From Stropharia rugosoannulata (taxonomy: Eukaryota > Basidiomycota > Agaricomycetes > Agaricales > Strophariaceae), in NCBI GenBank assembly GCA_028532985.1, contig JANCIK010000004.1, forward strand, positions 248,001 to 312,000: 64,000 bases of DNA, written 5' to 3'. Positions within the stretch are counted from its first letter, which is position 1, and the number at the start of each line of letters is the position of its first letter. Below the pieces are notes generated by a model. That model saw nothing but the letters and a program-made list of their open reading frames with translations, had not been told where the DNA came from and ran no database searches. Shown piece by piece: positions 10,704 through 20,989 of this stretch. Both the position numbers and the translations under genes were made by a program.

Positions 10704-11195
10704 TTGGCTGAGGTCGAGGAACTATCGTCGCCGGCGCCCACCATGATCCCAGCTTATCCCTCCGCGCCCCTGGGACCTCATGCTGAATCATCTGCTCAGG
10801 GTGCTGCTGGCGCTGCAATCAACAGTGGCCAAGACCCAGCGGGCAAGGCAAGTCACTCCGACGTGCCCAATACTGCCCAGGCCGACGACCACACGGCTGA
10901 ACAAGTTAAACATCTTCTCGCCCTCATGATCACGCACGCACGTGCTGCTGACACTCTCTGCATCAAGCAGCTTGAATGGGAGGTCCAGCAACACGAAATA
11001 CGCCTCCAGTTGGCTCGCACTGCTTCCCGCGACGTTCGTGCAAATCTGACCCAGTGCTTTGCAAAAGCGGCAGCCATTGACACCGATATTTTATCGCTTC
11101 TGGGGCGTATCAGTGAATTACACGAAGATTTGACTTCAATAGCCCGCAACATCGACATGAATTTAGAGAGGCAAATTACCGTTGAGGACGATTAG
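10704..11195 (+). CDS. Hypothetical coiled-coil protein
   Basis: An open frame of 163 codons has a proline/alanine/serine-rich first half followed by a clear helical second half. The helical part runs from EQVKHLLALMITHARAADTL through a segment rich in L, R and E to LHEDLTSIARNIDMNLE, then TAG. Layout (disordered N-terminus, coiled-coil end, about 160 residues) resembles the neighbouring relics at 9455-10090 and 11855-12340, so the three may be diverged copies of one unit. The true 5' end is uncertain, since open frame extends upstream. Function unknown. Confidence 0.4.
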   Translation: MAEVEELSSPAPTMIPAYPSAPLGPHAESSAQGAAGAAINSGQDPAGKASHSDVPNTAQADDHTAEQVKHLLALMITHARAADTLCIKQLEWEVQQHEIRLQLARTASRDVRANLTQCFAKAAAIDTDILSLLGRISELHEDLTSIARNIDMNLERQITVEDD

Positions 11196-11381
11196 AGCTA
11201 CATTTGTAGACTAATGTAGAATCCTACCCCAGCCGCTGCGTGCGGCTGTTAATTCAGAAGTCGTTGACAAACAACCGAACACTTATTTTGCTGACTTTTT
11301 TTCTTGCTTCCAAACAGTCTCCGACGCTCCACTACTACTTGAAAAATTAGTACTCCTGCAAGCCGCATCCAGCCGGCGTCA

Positions 11382-11603
11382 ATGGCAAAATCAGCAACGC
11401 CCTCTCGCAGCCGAGCTGGAACCTCACCCACATCTTTGCAACTTCTGGCATACAAGCCAGGAGGATATCCCAGGCCGAAACGCCGCAGCCGTCCATCAGC
11501 AGATGATGAACCTAAGTTGAACACGCCATACGTCCCTTCATATACACAAACGAGTTTGTCTGACGAAAATTTTCTTCAATCCATAGCACACGCATACAAG
11601 TAG
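11382..11603 (+). CDS. Short basic, serine-rich reading frame (possible exon)
   Basis: A 73-codon frame beginning MAKSATPSRSRAGTSP contains the basic run YPRPKRRSRPSADDEP. It could be the N-terminal exon of the following coiled-coil gene (11855-12340), with the acidic segment near 11660-11755 (DESVEGSPSLDEPDESLAAD) between them. No reliable exon chain could be assigned. Confidence 0.25.
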   Translation: MAKSATPSRSRAGTSPTSLQLLAYKPGGYPRPKRRSRPSADDEPKLNTPYVPSYTQTSLSDENFLQSIAHAYK

Positions 11604-11854
11604 CGTCTCGCTCGGGTTCAGTGATTGTGGACAATGACACGCCCAATACTCCGAAAGCCATGCAAGAGACAAACGATGAAAGTGTTGAAGGGTCCCCCAG
11701 TCTAGATGAACCCGACGAATCTCTTGCAGCCGATGCTGGGTTGACTTCGCAGCCTTGGTATGGATATCTTAATTGTTACTGATCCACTGGCAAGCTTCCT
11801 AATCAAACTTTCAATAGTAACTTCGAGATATTTGGCCCAGAAACCCAGGCTCAC

Positions 11855-12340
11855 TTGATGAATGCATTCACTGCTGTTCTCCAGACACACAGGTTGTTCC
11901 AAACACCCACGTCAAAGATCATCAACTGCTCCGACGTGCCTAGTGTCGAGTCCGAGTCCGCCAGGGCCCAGGCGACTACTGCGCTCTCAAGCGATACAGA
12001 GGCAGAGTCACAGTCTCCCCAGCGGGCCGCGGCGGACATCGGGGCATCTCACCAGGTCGACGACAGCCCCGCGGAACGGTCTGCTTCGGCGCTGTCTTCG
12101 TTGGATATCATGCAAGAAATGAAGGGAACGGTCAAAGTCTTGTTTGATATATGTGGTGACTAGGAGTGCTACTACGGCGTCCTTGAACGCTCCTTCGACA
12201 AATATCTTGATGCCAGACGGATTGAGCTTAGAGCAGAGGCTGAGTTAATTTCGGATATGCTTGCCATTCGTTCATTGTGTGCGGAGACCCAGACAGGTGT
12301 ACAGTGTATGACTAATGTCTTAGGCCGGTTGCATAAGTAG
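11855..12340 (+). pseudogene. Third coiled-coil gene relic with in-frame TAG
   Basis: The reading from FEIFGPETQAHLMNAFTAVL through a serine/alanine-rich acidic linker to MKGTVKVLFDICGD stops at TAG (12161-12163). It then continues in the same frame as a good helical segment (FDKYLDARRIELRAEAELIS ... CMTNVLGRLHK) to a second TAG at 12338-12340. The persistence of helical coding sense after the first stop suggests a nonsense mutation in a once longer protein. It parallels the genes at 9455 and 10704 in length and layout. Confidence 0.35.
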
Positions 12341-12479
12341 ATAATATATTATTACTGTGGCTACAACTATTGTACATAGGAAAATGAACGGCTCATTTGA
12401 TTATGCCTTGTGCGAGTTCGATGATGTATTTTATAGAACTCGATAATAAGTAGGCTCAAAGTAGACCTATGTCACATTA

Positions 12480-13255
12480 CATGTGACCTATGCTGTGCTA
12501 CGTGACCGGGTGGGTGAGCCGTGTAGCCATGGTAGAGATCAGTCTATATGTAGCACAACGGGGCACTGCATAGCCCCCATTGACATGAGCTATGCCTACC
12601 AAGTCTACCCAGACATCAGTGCGGACTACATAGGAAATTGTTTTTTCCTGATGTGGGTTCTGTCCCAGGCTGTCAGCGGGCTGTGTTTAGCTTTTGTTAG
12701 GGTTTATAACTGTGAAGTATTTGTGAATCATAGGAGTTTTCGATAGCTTCTGGCCACTGGGTCATTTGGAGAGCTCAGTGAGGAGTCAGTACAACCATGT
12801 ATGGAAACTTGCACTGTAGTGTTTAGACTGTGAGACTGCACTGCTGGGTAAAATACTTTGGAGAGTCTTGGACTTCTGGACTTTGGAGAGTCCGTGCATC
12901 GCACGAGGTCACCGGACCCGGAAGTGCGCATAGCGAAGCCGTTCGCTAAAACAACTTATTTCATTTATCATTTTGCCTAGCACACGCCACTAGCAACTGG
13001 ACTCTATCCAAGATTTACTAGAATTAAACCCCTCCTTACAAACAAACTTGCAGGCACTACTTGCTATTACAAAGACTAGAGGACACGAGGTGCACACATC
13101 ACACGCCCAGAACGGGAACCAGAGCAGAGCATAGATTATACTAGCCATTTAGTTGAGGGCATTCGCTCGATCTAAGAGATAGGATCTTGCTCCGCTGGGT
13201 GTGTGTGTGTGTTGTGTTTCGCAATTTCAAGTCTAGCTATGCAGTAGACCTCTCA
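12480..13255 (+). mobile_element. Second, diverged copy of the LTR-like element
   Basis: From about 12652 to 13255 the sequence matches the 3' half of the 6254-7667 element in order and orientation. It shares GCTGTGTTTAGCTTTTGTTA, the block around TTCTGGCCACTGGGTCATTT, TAGAATTAAACCCCTCCTTA and the terminal AGACCTCTCA. The left edge is unclear. A CCGTG occurs both at 12519-12523 and just after the CA end at 13256-13260, which could be a 5-bp target copy but may be chance. The CAGCGGA words so common in the first copy are mostly absent. About 5.6 kb of non-retroviral sequence lies between the copies, so they are better read as two solo LTRs than as one element. Confidence 0.6.
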
Positions 13256-14610
13256 CCGTGACTGGCAGCATGGGCTTAGGGCAAGGCAATCACTTTCATG
13301 TGATCACGCGGAAATCACATCAGGCCAATCACAGCCTTCGAAGACCAGTCTAAATTTGAGGGGGGATTTCTATATGCACAGCGGAAGAGACACAATCTTG
13401 ATGGCCGTGCTCAGTACACATTCCTCGAGTTTAGCACTTCTACTGCACCGATTTACCCAATTCAAAGTGCCAGAACTACTTATTTTTAACGGGCTACACA
13501 TCCACGAGACCAGATTTTTTATTTACATACTCTAATAGTGTTAAATAGCCAGTTTTAATAGTATATTTCAAGAAACAAGCAAAATATAAAAATTTCGGTC
13601 TCGTAGATATCTTTGAAATTAATTTTTAAGCAATTTTGCTCTACAAATCATGTGGATTGGTGCAGAACTGCTGTCGCAACCTTCTGTACTTGTTTTGAGC
13701 CTATTTATGGCAGGTAGGATGTACTAACTACGCTCTCCTTCCCTCAAATTATTTTTAATTAATTTATAAATTCGCAGAGATTTCCCCGAACATTGTTAAT
13801 ACAGTTTAAATTACTTGAAGCTCTTGAAATAATGTTGTGGAAAGTGTAGGAGTCATGTATCAAGATATAAGCTCAGTGACAGCAGTGACAGGCCTGTAAC
13901 CGGGCATCACCCGCATCAGGCATTGGTCAACCCCACAAATAAGCAGTCGAAATTCAGCTTTATCAGTATACTCACCCAACCAGTTTTTTTGTTTTTTGTT
14001 TCCTGTAATGAAAATTGGTGGAGTTTGACTGTCCTCGACTGTACCTGATGTGATCGTCAGTCTTTGACCTCATACTTACTGTCTCAGGAATGCCGTCAGT
14101 GGACCTGTTCCATATCTATTAATATGTATGCCATATAATTAAGCAAATAACATACATTTGAACATCGAATCCGATGTGTCGGGTAGCGCGTGGAGTAGTC
14201 AGGAACAATTTATATTGATCATATGCATACATACAACAGTCATACAATGCGTGAAACCTACTTAAACCCTATTGACCATAGCTTGGCACATCGCACTTAT
14301 GTTAAGCAGTATGTTTGTATTTAATTCCGACACACGCTCAAAATTTTATGGTTGACTCTATTCATTATATATGAAACAACAGATATTATGCCAAGCATGC
14401 AATCCTGTCATTATGGGAACTCCGAAAATTGCATTGCTATAATTGCTATACGCCAACACTGACTTTCATCTCACAGCAGTCTCCAAAAAAATGAAAAAAC
14501 GATACCTTTTTGTCTATGGCATTTGCAAGAAAAAAACTGATTGTAAGCAATGATAGCTAGTACAAATTATGTATAGTCGATTGAATGTAAAAGATAATAA
14601 ATGTAATGGG
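13256..14610. other. AT-rich gene-free stretch
   Basis: I found no credible reading frame, RNA gene or repeat here. The DNA is AT-rich with scattered T tracts, and probably represents intergenic or decayed transposon sequence. Confidence 0.5.
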
Positions 14611-15720
14611 TCAAACGGCCGTATGCTCCGGTAAAACGGTTGTACCTTCTGGTAAACCGTTAGAACCTTCCACTCCAATAGAGACGTTGGTAAGGGAGGC
14701 CATACGAATGTCACTTAAATTGATAATATATCGATCAGACTTTCGTCCCAATAAACCTGCTATTATAGGAGCGTTGGACACTATAATAGAAATCGAAGAC
14801 TGTGAATATAAGTTATGATCATTCTGTTCAAATGAGAGCAAAAGATCCACGTACTGAAATATGAGCAAAACAGAAGTAAACGTAAGTTTTATACGCATTC
14901 GCCGAATACATGGCCCAGAAAATGATGTTGATGGCTAACACAGCGATGCAACTAGCAAACCCTATGCATAAAATATATTTGGTAGACGTCTGTACGTTCC
15001 CCATCCTGCGAATGGCCATAAAATTGCGGTAGTTGACTATGACAGCCGTAACATCCATGCATATACCACCTTTTCAACTGTTAGAACGCACTTTAACAAA
15101 CGAAACGTGGAGCTTACTGGTAAGCACGGCCAATGCAAAACTTAGGGGTAAACGACATATCCCATCCTTGTCCAGACTCTTTCCTTGGTAGCATAGGACA
15201 GGTGCTATAATGGCATATGCAACGCCTATGCCAATCAGCATAAACGTGGACGGTATTATCTTAGAGGCGTAATCGGGTGTGATGCGGACGCTACTGATAG
15301 CAAAGGAAGCCCTAGACAGCCTTCACTAACTTATGAGAAGTGAGAACATGCAGAATTGGAAAACCGCATACCATACGATGAGAAAGTAAATGATGTAAGA
15401 CGAAAGAAAAAGTTGAGCCGTGAGGCCCACAGCAGCTGTTGCGATGTATATGTTAGACGCCTACTGTCCGCTTGTTATAACATAAACTTCATGCTTACTG
15501 GAGACGACCAAAATCGTAAGCAACCCACAGCCTCCAAGAACAGCTACAACGGCGAGGTAGTCGTCGAACCATGTGTAGAGATGTACACGTGTGTAGATAC
15601 GAAGTATGGTGGATGAAATAGCGAATGCATGAAATACGTAGAGCGTTGACAGTATGGCTAAACATCATGAGTATGCATGATACTGACTTTCGAGCAAATC
15701 TTACCAATGGATATATCCAT
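14611..15720 (-). CDS. Probable 7TM membrane protein, fungal SAT4/rhodopsin-like family
   Basis: This is a multi-exon gene on the minus strand. Exon 1 (15720-15705) encodes MDISI. A 47-nt intron (15704-15658) is followed by LSTLYVFHAFAISSTILRIY, then TRVHLYTWFDDYLAVVAVLG, matching the R.xxR...W.DDxLA signature of this family. Further hydrophobic exons read TAQLFLSSYIIYFLIVWYA, then VRITPDYASKIIPSTFMLIG, then a Cys-containing loop, then CMDVTAVIVNYRNF, and finally SISIIVSNAPIIAGLLG, a typical last-helix SLIVxN motif. The stop is TGA at 14611-14613. About seven hydrophobic segments are present. Exon joins in the middle are uncertain and one join needs a phase I could not match, so it may be partly decayed. 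Members of the family are plasma-membrane proteins of unknown ligand. Confidence 0.5.
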
Positions 15721-18700
15721 TACGTTGGATGCAGCTGAAAGTAAAGAGCGTCTCGAGCAGTAGATGGCGGCAAAACGAAGGAAGAGAGTGGATGTGGCGG
15801 GTACGATTATATCCAAATCAAGACTTCCGGCATCCGAAACTAAACAAGTGTTGATTATAGTTTGCGGATACGCCTATACCCACGCCGGATACGTTGAGCT
15901 GCCCCTACACAAAAAAAGAAACAAAAACAAAAACAAAAATCTCTGATAAAGTAGCAAAACAGCCCTGTTAATCAGGGGTTTTTTTTTCATAACCATTCAC
16001 ACCATCCAATATATGCAGTATAACACTCACATGTTGTGACTTTCACATTTAGGCAGCGCATAAGCATCTCCGGGCGAGATAAAAATATATGTTGACCATC
16101 TGTAATATGTACGAGCCCGGCTTTATCGTAATTTTGCGCTTGCTATGCAAGTTTTAAGGCAAAATTGGTAAGGTATACACCAAGGCTGTTGGAAGCAAGA
16201 TGTTTAGGTTCAATATACATTGAGGCTTCAATACATCAAAGCCCGCTTTCCTGTGCATTGATCATACATTAGTCAAACAGATTTCAGGTAGTTAAAATTA
16301 TAAATGGACATACGTATGACTCAAAATGCATATATGCAAACATGAGCATGCGATAGATGAGAAGACATCATAAGAGTTGGATATGTTACTTTGTATTCGT
16401 CCGTACTACGACAACAAAAGATGAGATGGGATGATATATCATGATTGATAATTGGCGCCACAAAGATAATGGAACCGGCGGGCACAATGGGTCATAGAAA
16501 TTTCAGCGTAGATATTGGCGTAGAGACAGAGAATAGCAAAATCCGTCAACGGTCTGTCACGAACGTTAGATATTGGTCGAATATAGTATTTACCTACGGA
16601 TGGGACACATACCACATGCAGTCCCGCTTGCAGCGGATGTTCATGATATGAGGTGCGACGTCGAACCTACTTGCCCACAATAGCAACCTCATAGTGTAAC
16701 TTCATCCTCAGAAGAAAGAAGGTATGACTCAGTACTTTCGAATGGCGGTCAGCTCGGTACCATACTTCTTGAATAAGCCTTTGACGAACTCAACCCTCGA
16801 AAAAACAATGATCGATCCCTGCCATACAGCAAAAGCACCGATTAAGACAACAGCATGATTTGGAAGTTAAGTTCAAAGAAGAATATAGGATATTGTGTTC
16901 ATAATGTGTAAACGCCAGCTAGTAGTAAAGCGCAGAGACGGTGGCCTATGGTGACACGGACGGTTCGTTATCCATCATGTGATGCTATAAGCAAGCCATC
17001 CAAAAACTGGTTAGTGCTCCAGATCCACCTTCCAACTGGTAGCTTTAAAACACGGCCTCCCGTAGTTGCGATTGCATCGTCTTCATACGTTATTAACACG
17101 GAGGGTGAGTTAGCCATAACTTCGCTAGGCGAACCATTTGATGCTTTCATTTGGTTTCCTAGCTCTACGACAAGATTTCAACCGAACCACGCTCAGATTC
17201 AACTACCCATTTTCAACTCTGAAGCCGAATCGACTCAGTATCCTGTAAATACGTATAAGAACATGATCTGAACTTACTTGGAAACTTGTGCATGGTCAAC
17301 CTCAAAGTCCGTGTTTTCGGTGGCCTGTATTTCTTCATCCTTCCTTCCTTAATTTGACGAAAAGACGCAGGTGCATATATGCAGTTCGAAATCTTACTAC
17401 CAGCTGCTATGAAATGGAAGCCCATGCAAGCTTAACGACTCTTTTCAATCGCAACAATTGAATTCTCATTCATCCGTACGTCATGGTAACTTCTGTTCGA
17501 AGTCTAACACTCTACTGAATATTTCGTTAGACGCCATACTTCAAAGAAACATCTTCACTTACTAGTACATATACACAATGGAAAAGAGTCGGCCGGAGTA
17601 CGAACGAGAAGACGTAGGCACCGAGGCAATGAATAAAGTGAGTGATTCTTACATTAACTTCGTTGTTTTTGTTTTTGTTCTGTACCGTCATACTTCAAAC
17701 AGTGACGCACCTTTAGCAGCACTATGCGTACTCTACATTCTGTTCTTATTTTCTTGGATAAAGCCATACCTAATCCTGATGATGCGATCGACTTCAAAGT
17801 TTATGGACCTACAGCTGGTTCAGAAGGCTCTTTCTGAGGACATCTGCAAGTAGAACCACGAATCATCGGTTTTGTGACGCCAAGTCCACTCCGACAAGTC
17901 GCCACCCGTTATACGCTGCGTCTATCACTCTGCCTTATACAAGGCATGCCTAGACGGATATATAGAGACATTTCGTCATCGGTAACGCCGTCTGGCTTAA
18001 CCTACTACAATGCTGCTAACTAAGCTCATCATTATTAAGATAAAATTGCAAACGTACGAGGAACGGCTGGCTGCGAGTATCAGAAAACCACTGCATCGGA
18101 TTATCTTGCTTCGACCCATTCAAAAGGATTGATGCATACGGAATGCGTCATCAACTAGCATCGGCCTGCGGCTTCAAGGTGAGCTGATATTCACCTTTGG
18201 AGGCGGGAGCCTCTTTCCTATGTTCCTGCGGCTGAGAGTTGAATACATGTCATAGGTCTTCGTTCCTAACGTCAGCTGCATGAATGACGACCATCGCTGC
18301 GTCCCCATTATATTTTCGTTTTCGCGTGTTGGATACAATCCGTGGCTCGTTGCTTCACGCCGAACCCTTACTGCCCTTTGGAAAATGCGAACAGCATACC
18401 TTCTTGAAGTCAAAAAAAAAAACGCTTTCGTACACCTACAGCATGAGTAGCACCTGCTCCACTCAATGTACCCATGCAAGTTTGCGGTCGCCGTGGCATT
18501 GGCCCTTTCTGCCGAATTTCATGATACACGGATGCACGACGCTGCTAGCAGAATCATTAGCTCGAGAAAATATTCCGTTCCAGAACCTTAGTGTCGTCTG
18601 CTTACAGGCAGAGTTTCCTTTCCTTCAAGGCCCATGTAAGTTGTCGCATTACATATGCCCCTCGATGAACATCTTCTCATTGTTGGCTACGTTACTAGCA

Positions 18701-20989
18701 TAGAATTTATGCATTCAGGACGGTCCAGTTGGCCATGACGGGAACCATCTCGTCCTTGTAGTGCTCACTTTGAACACAACAGCGGTCTTCCATATCAATT
18801 TTCACAGCGGATTAGCCATGCATTTTGCAGACAATGCCATTTGCTGGTGCCACGTTCTCCGATGCGATGCCCATGAGCGACAGATAATTCTTCACCTACG
18901 GGTTCTTGACGACCTCGTCTGCAAATGAGGACATGGTGCCAAGTCCTTAGCTATATATCATCGACAGAAATACTGCACATAAAGCACGACGACATAAATC
19001 AACAACGTTCAATATGATCGCATGGCTCACCAACTCCGATGTCCATGCATCCAACATGCATCTCGCGCGAAAGTACTTGGTCGCTTGGTCAACGGTGGCG
19101 AACGTAGAAGAGTATCGTCAAGGCTCGCTGCGTATTCATCGACCGCTGTCTGTTCGCCAGTGGCCGTATCCGTAGCTCTGTTACCGAACTGTTTGTTACA
19201 TGGAAGCCCGAGAATCCATCAAACGACAAACGGCTGGCCACCGGCGTTTCAGACGGCTTGCGTATCGTCTGCTGCTGCTGAACGATTAGTTTGCCTGCCC
19301 ACTAGCAACATTCCCTTTCGTTTGAATAAACAAATAGTCACCGTGTATATGCCGCCAAGATGAAACGGAATCACAACGCCGTCTTCCTTACTACCATCGA
19401 TTACTCCTTGTTCAGCTTGGCTTGAAAAGGATTTATACTGTTTCCTTGAAGACTATGTCCAGTTTGAAGCAGTCAAAGTGTGCGTTCTGTGCTTGCTATG
19501 GAGCTATGCGTACCCATTACAATTTCCACCGTCCTTTCCACCGTATCCCATCGTTCTTCCATCTGATATACGCATTACGTCGTCCCTATAACGCCTTCCA
19601 CGATATACAAGTTGCAATGAATGGATTTGTGTTGAACCACTAAGGGAAGATGACGTGCACAGAAAAGAAGCAGAAGCGACCGTGGCTATACTGGTGAAGA
19701 CTGTCAGAAACGCCTGTCTCTCTTGCCTCATTTAGATGTGGCATGTTTTGACATGACTCTATCACGCAAATTTCTATTCCTTCTCCTATGCAAACCTCTG
19801 TACCGTTTATTAGTGTGAGCACAATACAGGTTAAACGGCATTTTCATTCGTTCTCAGCATCCGTCTCACCATGACCCCAACTGTATTGGCATAAAATGCA
19901 TGAAAGGGCAATGAAAGGGCAAGAATTAACCCCTTCAAAACTCGCTCTGTAACTATTATGCTACCCCTCATTATTGACGATGTATTAACCCTTCCTTTTC
20001 CCCAATTTATCTTCCGTTTATATGGTTTGAACAACAAGATTCTATGCAAGACGAATATACGACATTGCCATATAAATTAACAAGAGATGCGATACATATG
20101 CACCAACAAATCCTTTTCTTTTTTCTTTTTACCGATATTGATAGCACTTTACCTCAGGCTATATAGGTAAGTCGTTTGTCGTCTACGTAGTATGTTATAG
20201 TTCACGGCAAATATAACCATCGAAACTTACAAAAATCGCTCATCACTCTCCCCCTTCACGTATAGGCAGCTTATTACTTATCACAACGATCAAGACGATA
20301 GTATGCGGCGATAGCTTCTCATACAGTGTATGTCATTGCTTTCACAAGCAAAATGTACGCACATCAAGTGTCCACTACACTACCATACCACCCATGCCCA
20401 CCATAGGTTTTGCTCGACAAACTCCTACAGTTCTCGACTGGTTATTCCTTAACTGGAAATCCGTACGCCCGTCAATCGGAAAACATTATCGCCTGCGTAA
20501 GAGCATCAACGTGCCTCTAAACCCACGTTATGGATCCAGGAAAAAATATGGCATGAATAGTTACGCGTCATCTCTTAGGGCGACAGTAGAAACAAGTCTG
20601 CCTACTTACAAGTTACACGATACCATGCAATTTAAAGTATATACCGTCTATAAGTTGGTGTTATTTATGCATAATGTATGTATAACCTACTATTAATCAA
20701 ACTAAATCCATTAGCATAATCACATTGTGCTGCAGTCCCTCCTTGCCGTGTCCAAAGCTATACTAGGGCGTTTGCATGTTAACTTACATGTTTCAAGATA
20801 GGGAATGGCAGAGGTGTCATTATAAAGTAGGTAAGTAGGTATTGTATACCGTTGCGAAAGCATGGATGAATATCGAATGGAAGGCTCGGTCTGTTGTATA
20901 TATACTTATGTTCCAATAAAGGATTCATGACTGATCAATACACGTGTTACATGATATGACAGGGGAAAAAAAAGGAAAACAAATAGAGT
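15721..20989. other. Gene-poor stretch with decayed coding-like pieces
   Basis: No intact gene was found in 5.3 kb. There is an A-rich low-complexity tract (about 15909-15945) and a T run at 15978-15986. Coding-like pieces interrupted by stops appear on the plus strand, for example GHLQVEPRIIGFVTPSPLRQ (from about 17836) and TTASDYLASTHSKGLMHTEC (from about 18091). Another at about 19018-19170 includes SNMHLARKYLVAWSTVANVE. A spliceable start (MEKSRPEYEREDVGTEAMNK, 17578) lies just upstream. I cannot name the family. The pattern fits one or more old pseudogenes. Confidence 0.35.

Noticed and set aside
6254..13255. One complete LTR retrotransposon with LTRs at 6.25 and 12.5 kb
   Set aside because: The sequence between the copies is Plavaka and small host-like units with no gag, protease, reverse transcriptase or integrase. 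The left LTR also has its own target duplication.
15900..15990. A-rich tract as a retroposon poly(A) tail
   Set aside because: It is made of CAAAAA-type repeats without a neighbouring reverse-transcriptase relic or target duplication, so simple low complexity is the better reading.
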